Under the pieces are notes generated by a model that worked only from the letters and a program-made list of their open reading frames with translations, made no database searches and was not told where the DNA came from. Below, one piece after another: positions 8,870-17,326 of a stretch of 64,000 nucleotides of DNA. The position numbers were made by a program, and so were the translations under genes. Source of the DNA: PSRJ01 sp963825305 (GTDB lineage: Bacteria; Acidobacteriota; Terriglobia; Bryobacterales; Bryobacteraceae); the NCBI GenBank assembly GCA_963825305.1, contig CAWGTA010000013.1, positions 434,001-498,000 of the forward strand, given 5' to 3'. Numbering within the stretch: position 1 is the stretch's first letter; every line of letters begins with the position of its first letter.

Positions 8870-9499
8870 ATGACCAAGCAGCAACACAGCATTCTGGATC
8901 GTCGTTTTCGCGAAGCCCTGGAGCAACAGCCTGACCTTGAGGTGCTGAGGGGGCTGCTGCTCGGACTTGGAGGCACCGATATGGTTGCGCCACCAATTCA
9001 GGATGTAGACATGTCTTCCTTGATTGATGCCGGCTTCGTCATGGCCGGACCTGTGGTGCGAAGAGCCATGAAGAAAAGTGAGTGTCACAGAAACATCGCC
9101 GAAATCTGGGCGGAGAAGCGTCACGGACTCGTCGGGATCGGTACCGGATATTCCCTCGCTGATGATGGCCTCTGGCGTCAACACTCGTGGGGCGTTCTGC
9201 GCGAGGGCATTCTTGAAACAACTGAGTTACGAGTGAAGTACTTCGGTGTTTTGCTTCAGCACGGGGATGCCGATTCGTTCGCAATGGCAAACTTGGGCAG
9301 CGGCCGTATGTCGCACGGAAAGTGGAACGAAAGACATAAGGAAGCAGACAAGTGGATGCACTGGCTCCGGCGAAAAACACACACGCGGGAGGCCTGTGCT
9401 ATTTCAGTAACTGGATTTCTGCCGGGGTCAGCGGGCGCCATTTCCCGATGGGCAGGTCGTCGATGCGGATGGGACCGATGGCGGTTCGCACCAGTTTGA
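8870..9499 (+). CDS. Protein of unknown function, 3' end probably altered by a repeat
   Basis: I do not recognise this family. The 209 residues begin with a helical, Leu-rich segment (ILDRRFREALEQQPDLEVLR, GLLLGLGG). An acidic/hydrophobic core (VDMSSLIDAGFVMAGPVVRR), a Trp-rich middle (AEKRHGLVGIGTGYSLADDG) and YFGVLLQHGDADSFAMANLG follow. From about residue 172 onward the sequence is encoded by a palindromic repeat fragment and by antisense of the neighbouring pseudouridine synthase gene, with Arg/Gly-rich junk-like composition. The original C terminus is therefore probably lost or read differently. The upstream 210 bases show no other gene. Confidence 0.5.
   Translation: MTKQQHSILDRRFREALEQQPDLEVLRGLLLGLGGTDMVAPPIQDVDMSSLIDAGFVMAGPVVRRAMKKSECHRNIAEIWAEKRHGLVGIGTGYSLADDGLWRQHSWGVLREGILETTELRVKYFGVLLQHGDADSFAMANLGSGRMSHGKWNERHKEADKWMHWLRRKTHTREACAISVTGFLPGSAGAISRWAGRRCGWDRWRFAPV
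9385..9401 (-). repeat. TAGCACAGGCCTCC-type repeat, half copy carrying the rluB-like stop codon
   Basis: On the minus strand the sequence from 9401 reads TAGCACAGGCCTCCCG, identical over 16 bases to the repeat starting at 49624 and over 14 bases to the copy inside carB at 26584. The initial TAG is the stop codon of the pseudouridine synthase gene. Only the left half of the element is recognisable here. Confidence 0.65.
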
Positions 9500-10136
9500 G
9501 CACTTTGCTCCCTACGGCTTCGATCATCCGCCTGACTTGCCGATTGCGGCCTTCCGTTATCGTTAGCTCCACGAATGTGTATTTGGAGCTGTCGCGAATG
9601 CGGCGGACCCCGGCGGGCTGCGTCGGTCCATCTGTCAATTGCAATCCCCGGCGGAGTTGGTCGAGTTGTTCCTCGCTCAGCCTCGTGGAGGCTTTTACCA
9701 GGTAAGTCTTCGCCACTTTGTGCTCGGGATTCATGACGCGCTCGGCAAAATCGGTGTCGTTGGTCAGTAGCAGCAGGCCGCTGGTATCCAGGTCCAGACG
9801 CCCAACAGGCGCGAGCCAGGAGCCCGCGTCATCCAGCAGGTCATACACCGTCGGCCGGCCTTCGGGATCGCGGTACGTGGTCAGGTAGCCTTTGGGCTTG
9901 TAGAGCAAGAGGTAGGTCTTGGCTGCCTTGCGCAGGGGCTTTCCGTCGAGCGTAATCCGGTCGCATTCCAGGTCCACCCAGCGGTCCGGATCTTCCACGA
10001 TTTGGCCGTTCACACGAACTCTGCCGGCCCCGATCCAGCTCCGCGCGTCCGTCCGCGAACCCAGTCCTGCCTTGGAAAATACTCGTTCTAAAGTCTTTTT
10101 CGCCCGGCTAGTTCGGGTGCTAGGGTTTTTCCGCAT
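9399..10136 (-). CDS. Pseudouridine synthase, RsuA/RluB/E/F family
   Basis: The protein isomerises uridine to pseudouridine in rRNA. It has a basic N-terminal extension, an S4 RNA-binding domain (about residues 14-60, TLERVFSKAGLGSRTDARSW) and the catalytic domain with YLLLYKPKGYLTTYRDPEGR. The catalytic motif is VGRLDLDTSGLLLLTND. LTITEGRNRQVRRMIEAVGS follows and the chain ends at residue 245. It is complete. RluB is the most likely specific assignment, but the family members cannot be separated here. The stop codon is part of a short repeat. Confidence 0.88.
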   Translation of the reverse strand: MRKNPSTRTSRAKKTLERVFSKAGLGSRTDARSWIGAGRVRVNGQIVEDPDRWVDLECDRITLDGKPLRKAAKTYLLLYKPKGYLTTYRDPEGRPTVYDLLDDAGSWLAPVGRLDLDTSGLLLLTNDTDFAERVMNPEHKVAKTYLVKASTRLSEEQLDQLRRGLQLTDGPTQPAGVRRIRDSSKYTFVELTITEGRNRQVRRMIEAVGSKVLKLVRTAIGPIRIDDLPIGKWRPLTPAEIQLLK

Positions 10137-10178
10137 AGCTATAGGGTTTCCCCGAGCCTCTAACAGCGATGGTAGATT

Positions 10179-11438
10179 ATGGGTGGGTCAAAACACACGT
10201 CCCTTATTTTGATTCGGGGGGCGCGCCAGGTGCTAACCTTGCGCGGACCGAATGAACCGCGTCGCGGTTGCCGCCTGTCAGAACTCAACATCATACACGA
10301 CGGTTCGCTCTTGGTGCGCGACGGCGTACTGGTGGAAGTCGGGCCGACACGCCGCATCGAGAACCTCGCTCTGGCGCAAAAAGCGGTGGAGGTGAGCGCG
10401 GTCGGCCGGGTGGTGATGCCGGGTTTCGTGGACAGCCACACGCACCTGCTTTTTCCGCCGCCAGGTTCGTTTGCGGCTGAGATTGCGGCCGGCGCGCGCG
10501 CCATCCGCACCATCACCGGCATGCGCCTGGAAACGCGGGCTCGCATCTATGTGGAAGCCATGGCACGGCATGGCACTACCACCGTCGAGGTCAAGACCGG
10601 CTGCGGTCCCGATCGCAGCGCGGAGATGAAAATACTGCGCGTCCTGTCGGCGCTTAAGCAGAAGCCGTTGGATGTGGTGGCCACTTTCCTCCTGCGTCTG
10701 CCCCCGGGCGACCCGTACGACCAACCGGAAACGGCGGGGGTCGATTGGGTCACGACCGAATTCCTGCCCAAGATAAACCGCCGCCGGCTGGCCAAGTTCG
10801 CGGACCTGGTCTGGGAAGAACAGAGGGGGCAGGCGGCGTATTTTGCAAAGTATCTGCAATTAGCGCAGGCCCTCGGGATGCGGTGCAAATTGCATGCGGA
10901 CGGGCTCGCACCCTCCACCGCCATCGCCGCGGCCATCGAAGCGGGCGCCACCAGCGTGGATCACCTGGAACACGCCGGCGCCGCGGATGCCGAGCTTCTC
11001 GGCCGGAGTGGAACCATCGCTACCCTGCTGCCTTGCGCCTCATTCCACAGCGACGGCCGCTATGCTCCCGCGCGGACCATCATCGAAGCCGGCGCGCCGG
11101 TGGCGCTGGCAACCAACTTCAGTCCCTATCACACTCCTACCCTCAACATGCAGGCGGTGGTGAACCTGGCCTGCCTGCGTATGGGCATGACGCCGGCGGA
11201 AGCCATCACCGCCGCCACCATCAACGGCGCGCATGCCCTGGGATGCGCCGATAAGCTCGGGTCGCTGGAACCGGGAAAACTGGCCGACTTGCTGATTCTC
11301 AATATCTCCGACCATCGCGAGCTGGCCCATCATTTTGGCACCAACCTGGTTCACAGCACCATGAAGCGCGGTGAATTCATTTACGAGGAAGGCCCCGTGG
11401 CGCCGCGCCCCGCCCGCGATCTCCGCCCTGCCTGGTAG
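10179..11438 (+). CDS. hutI: Imidazolonepropionase
   Basis: HutI opens the ring of imidazolonepropionate to give formiminoglutamate in histidine degradation. The 419-residue amidohydrolase shows the metal motif DSHTHLLFPPPGSF, then TTTVEVKTGCGPDRSAEMKI. The histidine-bearing strand KLHADGLAPSTA, TSVDHLEHAG, LATNFSPYHTPTLNMQ and the C-terminal LGSLEPGKLADLLILN follow. ftcD lies 23 bases downstream, which acts on the product and supports the call. hutH and hutU are not in the window. Confidence 0.92.
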   Translation: MGGSKHTSLILIRGARQVLTLRGPNEPRRGCRLSELNIIHDGSLLVRDGVLVEVGPTRRIENLALAQKAVEVSAVGRVVMPGFVDSHTHLLFPPPGSFAAEIAAGARAIRTITGMRLETRARIYVEAMARHGTTTVEVKTGCGPDRSAEMKILRVLSALKQKPLDVVATFLLRLPPGDPYDQPETAGVDWVTTEFLPKINRRRLAKFADLVWEEQRGQAAYFAKYLQLAQALGMRCKLHADGLAPSTAIAAAIEAGATSVDHLEHAGAADAELLGRSGTIATLLPCASFHSDGRYAPARTIIEAGAPVALATNFSPYHTPTLNMQAVVNLACLRMGMTPAEAITAATINGAHALGCADKLGSLEPGKLADLLILNISDHRELAHHFGTNLVHSTMKRGEFIYEEGPVAPRPARDLRPAW

Positions 11439-11461
11439 CCGCCGATATACCATAACAGCAG

Positions 11462-12346
11462 ATGCCGCCCCGCCTGGTGGAATGCGTCCCCAATTTCTCG
11501 GAAGGCCGCGATCGGGCCAAGATCGACGCGATCGCGCATGCCGTCCGATCGGCTGGAGCTGCCGTGCTCGACCGCACCTCCGACCATGATCATCACCGCT
11601 CCGTAATCACTTTTGCCGCGCCCCCCCAGATTGCCGGTGAGGCTGCCTTCCGCGCTGTGCGTGAGGCCGTTCGCTCCATCGATCTGCGCGAGCATGCGGG
11701 AGTGCATCCGCGCATCGGCGCGGCCGACGTGGTCCCATTTATTCCGTTAAGGGGGGTCAATTTGGAAGATTGCGCCCGCCTTGCCGAAGCTACGGGCCGC
11801 CGGATTTGGGAAGAGCTTCGAGTGCCCGTCTACCTGTATGAGGCGGCAGCGCGCCGTCCGGAGAGCCGCAACCTGGCCGACGTTCGCCGCGGCCGCAGTA
11901 CGCCGGATTTCGGCGGTCCCGATCACCATGCGTCTTCCGGCGCCGTGGTGGTGGGGGCGAGGAAATTCCTGATCGCCTTCAACGTGAATCTGGAAACCAG
12001 CGATGTGGCCATCGCGCGCCGCATCGCCCGCGCGGTGCGCTTCTCATCAGGCGGATTGCCGTACGTCAAAGCGGTGGGCGTGATGCTGGCCTCGCGCAAC
12101 CTGGCCCAGGTCTCTATGAACCTTACCGATTTCGAACAGACGCCGATTCACGTGGCGTTCGAGGCGGTGCGTCGCGAGGCCGAGCGCCACGAGGTGGCCA
12201 TCGCCGGCACCGAGATTATCGGATTGGTTCCGAAGAAGGCTATCGAGATGGCCGTCGCCGCCGGGTTCGAGGATGAGAACTTCACACCCGAGATCGTCCT
12301 GGAGAACCGGCTCGCGGGTCAGTTCGCCGATGCCGCCGGTCACTGA
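11462..12346 (+). CDS. ftcD: Glutamate formimidoyltransferase
   Basis: The enzyme transfers the formimino group of formiminoglutamate to tetrahydrofolate, linking histidine breakdown to one-carbon metabolism. The 294-residue single-domain form (formiminotransferase only, no cyclodeaminase) shows LVECVPNFSEGRD at the N terminus. VLDRTSDHDHHRSVITF with the catalytic His region, LREHAGVHPRIGAADVVPFI, PDFGGPDHHASSGAVVVGAR and FLIAFNVNLETSD follow. It sits directly after hutI in the same orientation. Its TGA lies in a half copy of the GACCAAAGGGAGCGGT repeat. Confidence 0.93.
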   Translation: MPPRLVECVPNFSEGRDRAKIDAIAHAVRSAGAAVLDRTSDHDHHRSVITFAAPPQIAGEAAFRAVREAVRSIDLREHAGVHPRIGAADVVPFIPLRGVNLEDCARLAEATGRRIWEELRVPVYLYEAAARRPESRNLADVRRGRSTPDFGGPDHHASSGAVVVGARKFLIAFNVNLETSDVAIARRIARAVRFSSGGLPYVKAVGVMLASRNLAQVSMNLTDFEQTPIHVAFEAVRREAERHEVAIAGTEIIGLVPKKAIEMAVAAGFEDENFTPEIVLENRLAGQFADAAGH

Positions 12347-12359
12347 CCAGGGAGCGGTC
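12344..12359 (+). repeat. Half copy of the GACCAAAGGGAGCGGT palindromic repeat
   Basis: The sequence TGACCAGGGAGCGGTC differs from the right arm of the three full copies (21459, 50552, 59143) only by a two-base AA deletion. It begins with the TGA stop of ftcD. Confidence 0.5.
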
Positions 12360-12413
12360 TTCACCGGTACCGGGCTGCGGGCTATGCCTGATGCTCGACT
12401 CATAACGGGTAAC

Positions 12414-12749
12414 ATGATGGTTACGTCCACTCCAACCGTATTACTGTTCTCCTATGGAACGCTGCAAAACAAGAGCGTGCAGATTGCCAATTTCGGTCGT
12501 GAGCTAACAGGTCGCAAGGATGCATTGCCCGGCTACGCGCGACGGATGCTGGCGCATCTAGCCAACGCCGAACCGAGCTCCAATCCAGAAGATGCGGTCT
12601 CCGGAACGGTCTTCGAAATCACAGAGCAAGAACTGGCTGCCGCGGACAAATACGAAGGGGTCGATAAATACCGCAGGATTTCTGTTGTGCTCAGATCAGG
12701 CGATCGGGCGTGGGTGTACGTCCGGGCCATTCCGGAGCCCACCCTCTGA
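12414..12749 (+). CDS. Gamma-glutamylcyclotransferase/AIG2-like protein
   Basis: The protein of about 111 residues has the signature VLLFSYGTLQNKSVQ at its N terminus. GYARRMLAHLANAEPSSNPE, AVSGTVFEITEQELAAADKY with the family Glu, and YEGVDKYRRISVVLRSGDRA follow. The family cleaves gamma-glutamyl amines or peptides; the actual substrate is unknown. Of several in-frame ATGs the pair at 12414/12417 is preferred because homology begins directly after it; an earlier ATG at 12384 is possible. It lies 67 bases after ftcD. Confidence 0.8.
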   Translation: MMVTSTPTVLLFSYGTLQNKSVQIANFGRELTGRKDALPGYARRMLAHLANAEPSSNPEDAVSGTVFEITEQELAAADKYEGVDKYRRISVVLRSGDRAWVYVRAIPEPTL

Positions 12750-12803
12750 AAACCAGCCGCCCGCGCTATAATAGCTTCTGACTCAGAGAGTTGCGTCAAA
12801 CCT

Positions 12804-13625
12804 ATGGCGGAGATGAGTGTCATCTGGTTGCGCGTGGCGGCGGCCTTGTACTCCCTCGGGCTCCTGCACGCCATCCTCATGTTGGTCCGGCGGCGCGAGC
12901 AGTTGTTCCGCGTCGCGCTGGGAGCCTTTACCCTCGGCGCGGTCTTCCATTTCGTTTCCATCGTAGAAGAAGGCGTCGTCAGCAACCGATGCCCCATCAC
13001 CAACTTTTACGAGACGCTCTCGATGTGCGCCTTTCTCGTCGCTATCCTTTATCTATTCGTGCAATGGCGCTACAAAATGGAGAGCCTCAGCGCCTTCATC
13101 TTCCCGCTGGTGTTTGTGGCGTCGCTGGTGGCCACGCTGGGCAACCCCGTGAGCGTCCTCACCAGCCCGGCTATACGGAACGCCTGGCTCACCGTGCATA
13201 TCGTGCTGGTGCTGCTGGGATTCGCGGCGCTCGTGGTCACCGCGGTTGCCTCGTTGCTCTACCTTTTTCAGGAGCGCGAACTGAAGGCAAAAAAACCGCG
13301 CAAATTCTACTACCGTCTGCCGGCGCTGGGAACGCTGGATGACCTGATCTCGAAATCCATGGCCATGGGGTTTGTGCTGATGACGCTGGCCGTGATCGCC
13401 GCCAGCACCTGGGCGTTCATCGTCATGAAGACGGCCTGGATTAAGCAGCCGAACATTGCGATCTCGTATTTCACCTGGGGCATTTATCTGGCGCTTGTGT
13501 TTCTGCGGACTACGGTGGGCTGGCGCGGCCGCAAAGCTGCCATCATGACCGTCACCGTGCTCGGATTTTCGGCCATCACCTGGTTCGCGCATTCGCGTCT
13601 GGGAGCCTTGCTGCTGAACCAATGA
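12804..13625 (+). CDS. Cytochrome c assembly protein, CcsA/HemX family
   Basis: This 273-residue polytopic membrane protein has about eight predicted helices (for example VAAALYSLGLLHAILMLV, LSAFIFPLVFVASLVATL, AWLTVHIVLVLLGFAALVV). It carries the conserved histidine-bearing segments of the CcsA/HemX group (FHFVSIVEE, VHIVLVLLG, TWFAHSRLG). CcsA exports or presents haem for cytochrome c maturation; HemX, found next to hemA, affects glutamyl-tRNA reductase level. Position directly upstream of hemA, with an ATGA overlap, favours the HemX-type role. Confidence 0.82.
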   Translation: MAEMSVIWLRVAAALYSLGLLHAILMLVRRREQLFRVALGAFTLGAVFHFVSIVEEGVVSNRCPITNFYETLSMCAFLVAILYLFVQWRYKMESLSAFIFPLVFVASLVATLGNPVSVLTSPAIRNAWLTVHIVLVLLGFAALVVTAVASLLYLFQERELKAKKPRKFYYRLPALGTLDDLISKSMAMGFVLMTLAVIAASTWAFIVMKTAWIKQPNIAISYFTWGIYLALVFLRTTVGWRGRKAAIMTVTVLGFSAITWFAHSRLGALLLNQ

Positions 13626-14887
13626 AACTGTTGCTGACAGGGGTGAGCCACAAGACCGCGCCGGTTGAAGTGCGTGAAGGCCTGGCCTTCCATGAGGACT
13701 CGCTCCCGGCCGCACTCCGTGGCCTGAAATCCTGTGAGGGTATCAGCGAGGCGGTCATCCTCTCCACCTGCAATCGCGTGGAGATCATGATTACCGCCGT
13801 GGATAGCGCGGACCCTCAGGCGATAGTCGAGGGGTTCCTCGCCAGTCAGAAAGCCATCGATCCGGCCAGCATCACGCCGAATTTATACCGGCACGAAGGG
13901 CGCGAAGCGATTCATCATCTCTTCCGGGTGGCGTCCAGCCTCGATTCCATGGTCATCGGGGAACCTCAAATTCTGGGTCAGCTCAAGGCGGCCTATGCCG
14001 CAGCCAAGGAAGCGGGCGCAGTCTGCGGATGGTTGGATGGCCTGCTCACGCGCGCGTTCGGCGTGGCCAAGCGGGTCCGCTCGGAAACCGGCATCGGCCA
14101 GATGGCCGTCTCCGTCAGCTACGCGGCGGTGGAGTTGGCGCGCAAAATCTTCGGGTCGCTTTCGCACCGCACGGTGATGATCGTGGGGGCAGGGAAGATG
14201 TCGGAACTGGCCGCGCGGCACTTGCGACGTTCGGGAGCCGACCACGTCTTCGTCACCAACCGCACGCACGAACGCGCGGTGGAGATGGCCAAGCTGTTCC
14301 AGGGAACCCCGGTGGAATACACCCGTTTCACCGCCATGCTGCCTGAGGTCGATATCCTCATCGCTTCGAGCGGCGCGCCCCACTACATACTGCACAAGGA
14401 CGAGATGCAGCGGGTCATTTCCGCGCGCCGCAACAAGCCCATGTTCCTGATCGATATCGCCGTGCCGCGGAATATCGACCCGGCGATTAACGACCTGGAC
14501 AACGTTTTCCTCTACGATATCGACGACTTGAAGGAAGTGGTGGAAGCCAACCTGCGCGAGCGCTCGAAGGAAGCCGAGCGCGCCGAGGCGCTGGTGGAGG
14601 AAGAAGTCGAGCGCATGATGGTCCGCCTCAAGGTGGCGGAGGTCACGCCCACTATCATGGGTCTCCAGGAACAGCTCGAGCAGATGCGGGCCGCCGAAAT
14701 CGAAAAAGTGCGCCACAAATATGGGCCGTTCACGCCGGAAATGGAACAGGCACTGGAGGCGGCGACTCGCGGGATGATCAACAAAATCGCGCACGGGCCG
14801 ATTTCGGAGCTCCGCAACCAGGCCGGCCAGCCGGACGGCGCGCACGCGATCGCCGTCGTCAAAAAGATCTTTCACTTACAGGATTGA
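13622..14887 (+). CDS. hemA: Glutamyl-tRNA reductase
   Basis: HemA reduces glutamyl-tRNA(Glu) to glutamate-1-semialdehyde, the first committed step of tetrapyrrole synthesis by the C5 pathway. The 421-residue protein shows TGVSHKTAPVEVREGLAF, the catalytic Cys in VILSTCNRVEIM, MVIGEPQILGQLKAAY and the NADPH site MIVGAGKMSELAARHLRRSG. The C-terminal dimerisation helix region ends VVKKIFHLQD. The start overlaps the stop of the CcsA/HemX gene; hemC begins 3 bases after its stop. Confidence 0.95.
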   Translation: MKLLLTGVSHKTAPVEVREGLAFHEDSLPAALRGLKSCEGISEAVILSTCNRVEIMITAVDSADPQAIVEGFLASQKAIDPASITPNLYRHEGREAIHHLFRVASSLDSMVIGEPQILGQLKAAYAAAKEAGAVCGWLDGLLTRAFGVAKRVRSETGIGQMAVSVSYAAVELARKIFGSLSHRTVMIVGAGKMSELAARHLRRSGADHVFVTNRTHERAVEMAKLFQGTPVEYTRFTAMLPEVDILIASSGAPHYILHKDEMQRVISARRNKPMFLIDIAVPRNIDPAINDLDNVFLYDIDDLKEVVEANLRERSKEAERAEALVEEEVERMMVRLKVAEVTPTIMGLQEQLEQMRAAEIEKVRHKYGPFTPEMEQALEAATRGMINKIAHGPISELRNQAGQPDGAHAIAVVKKIFHLQD

Positions 14888-14890
14888 TGC

Positions 14891-15790
14891 ATGCTCGTCA
14901 TCGCGTCGCGCGGTTCCCAGCTCGCATTGTGGCAGGCCCATTGGGTGGAGGGGCAGCTCGCGCAAGCAGGGCACGCCAGCCAGATCGAAATCATCAAGAC
15001 GACCGGCGACAAGATCACCGATGTGCCGCTTGCCAAAGTGGGGACGAAGGGTTTGTTCACGAAGGAAATCGAAGAAGCGCTGCTCGACGGGCGCGCCGAC
15101 CTGGCGGTGCACAGCCTCAAGGATCTGCCCACGGAACTGCCGCCGGGTTTGATTTTGGCGGGCGTTCCCCGGCGGGAAGATGCGCGCGATGCCATTGTGG
15201 GGCGGCGGCTGGACGAGCTTTCGCAAGGCGCCAAAGTGGGAACCAGCTCGCTGCGGCGTGCAGCGCAATTGCGCAAGCTGCGGCCCGATCTGGTCATCGA
15301 ATCGGTGCGCGGTAATTTGGATACGCGGCTTCGCAAGCTGGATGAGGGCCGCTATGACGCGATTGTGCTGGCGGCGGCGGGGCTGAACCGGTTGGGATGG
15401 GGCGGCCGGATTGCCGAGTTGCTGGCGCCTGAAGTGATGTGCCCGGCGGTTGGTCAGGGCGCTCTGGCGCTGGAATCGCGCGAGACCGGTGCGGGCCGCG
15501 ACGCCTGCGCCGCGCTGAACCATGCGGATACGCACGCGGCGGTGGCGGCTGAGCGCGGTGTGCTGGCGGCCTTGGGCGGCGGATGCCAGGTGCCCATCGG
15601 AGCGTATGCCACGGTGGCAGATGGCCGCTTGCGATTGATGGCCGTGGTGGTGTCGCCGGATGGTTCGGAGCTGGTTAGCGCGAACGCCGACGGGGCTGCC
15701 TCTGAGGCCGCCTCGCTGGGGCGTGCCCTAGGGCACGAGCTTCTCGAACGTGGCGCACGGCGGATTCTTGACGCGGTGTATGCCGGGTAA
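14891..15790 (+). CDS. hemC: Porphobilinogen deaminase (hydroxymethylbilane synthase)
   Basis: HemC joins four porphobilinogens into hydroxymethylbilane. The 299-residue protein has IASRGSQLALWQAHWVEGQL, KGLFTKEIEEALLDGRADLA, VHSLKDLPTELP, KVGTSSLRRAAQL and SVRGNLDTRLRKLDEG. The dipyrromethane-cofactor cysteine lies in LGGGCQVPIGAYA. It lies between hemA and the fused cobA/hemD gene, whose start overlaps its last 11 bases. Confidence 0.95.
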   Translation: MLVIASRGSQLALWQAHWVEGQLAQAGHASQIEIIKTTGDKITDVPLAKVGTKGLFTKEIEEALLDGRADLAVHSLKDLPTELPPGLILAGVPRREDARDAIVGRRLDELSQGAKVGTSSLRRAAQLRKLRPDLVIESVRGNLDTRLRKLDEGRYDAIVLAAAGLNRLGWGGRIAELLAPEVMCPAVGQGALALESRETGAGRDACAALNHADTHAAVAAERGVLAALGGGCQVPIGAYATVADGRLRLMAVVVSPDGSELVSANADGAASEAASLGRALGHELLERGARRILDAVYAG

Positions 15791-17257
15791 GGTCTACCTG
15801 ATCGGCGCAGGCCCTGGCGATCCCGATCTCATCACGTGGAAAGGCCGGCGCATTCTGGAGCAGGCCGACGCCGTCCTGTTCGACCACCTGGCCAGCGACG
15901 CTCTGCGTAGAACTGGCCCCGCCCGAAGCCGAGCGCATCTACGTGGGCAAGAAGAAATCCCTCCACGCATTCACTCAGGACGAGATCTGCGGCATGATGA
16001 TCGAGCGCGCGCGTGGCGGCCTGACAGTGGTCCGGCTGAAGGGCGGCGATCCGTACATCTTCGGGCGGGGCGGGGAAGAAGCGGAAGCGCTGGCGGATGC
16101 AGGCGTGGAATTTGAAGTCGTGCCCGGGGTCACTACGCCGCTGGGGATCGCTGCTTACGCGGGCGTGCCGCTGACGCACCGCGAACACACTTCGGTGGTG
16201 ACGTTCGTTACGGGCCATGCCGTGGATGCGATCGACTGGGACAAGGTCGGGCTGGCTGAGACGCTGGTGATTTTCATGGGGCTCACCACGTTCGGCGCCA
16301 TCGCCCAGGCTCTCATTGCGCGCGGCCGTTCCGCAGACACGCCCGCCATGGCCGTGCGCTGGGGCACGCGGCCCGATCAGGAAACTCTGACGGGCACACT
16401 GGCCACACTACCGGCTCAGATCGAAAAGCATGGGTTGAAGCCGCCCGCCACCATCATCGTGGGCGAGGTGGTGCGGTTGCGTGAGAAGCTGGATTGGTTT
16501 GAGCGGCTGCCGCTGTTTGGCAAGCGCATCGTGGTGACCCGTGCGAAAGGACAGGCCGAAGCACTCACCGGGCGGTTGCGGGCTTTGGGGGCCGATGTGG
16601 TGGAACTGCCGACCATTGAGATCCGGCCGGCGGCGGATTCCGGCCCGCTCGACCGCGCGATTTCGGAACTTGCGTGCTACGACTGGCTGATCTTCACCAG
16701 CGCCAACGGCGTGCGGTTCTTCCTCGATCGGTTGGACCGTTCCGCCACCGACCTGCGGGCGCTGCGCGCGAAAATCTGCGCGATTGGTCCGGCCACGCGC
16801 GCGGCCGTGGAAGCACTCCATCTCAAGGTCGATCTCATGGGCAAGGAATACGTGGCGGAGAGTTTGGTCGAAGCCTTCGCGGCGCATGAACTCGCCGGAA
16901 AGCGCGTGCTGCTTCCGCGGGCGGCCGTGGCGCGAGACCTGGTGCCAGCCGAGTTAACGCGCCGCGGAGCGCTTGGTGGATGTCGTCGAGGCCTATCGCA
17001 CGGTGACGCCCGAAGACGCCGCGGAACGAATCGCCTCGGTATTCGCACACAAGCCCGACTGCATCACGTTCACCAGTTCATCCACGGTGCAGAATTTCGT
17101 ATCGATCGCGGGAGCAGCCGCGCTGGAAGGCGTGAAAGTGGCAACGATCGGCCCGGTGACATCGCAGACGGCCCGGCGTTTGGGAATCACTGTGGCTGTG
17201 GAAGCCCAGCCGTTTACCATTGAAGGCCTAGTGACCGCAATTCTGCGGGCCTTATAA
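15780..17257 (+). CDS. Fused uroporphyrinogen-III C-methyltransferase / uroporphyrinogen-III synthase, two frameshifts
   Basis: The N-terminal half is a CobA-type methyltransferase: KVYLIGAGPGDPDLITWKG, VRLKGGDPYIFGRGGEEAEA, VVPGVTTPLGIAAYAGVPLT and GKKKSLHAFTQDEI. From about residue 245 follows HemD: FGKRIVVTRAKGQAEALTGR, WLIFTSANGVRFFLDRLD and ITFTSSSTVQNFVSIAGAAA. HemD closes hydroxymethylbilane to uroporphyrinogen III and CobA methylates it toward sirohaem or cobalamin. Two single-base insertions (A at 15909, G at about 16975) must be skipped to read about 491 residues. The fused form is known from several phyla including acidobacteria. Confidence 0.85.
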
Positions 17258-17326
17258 CTCCGCTCGCCGCGTCAAATCGTCCGTTTATCGCCGATAACAA
17301 CCCGTTTGGGTTAGACTCGTTACACA

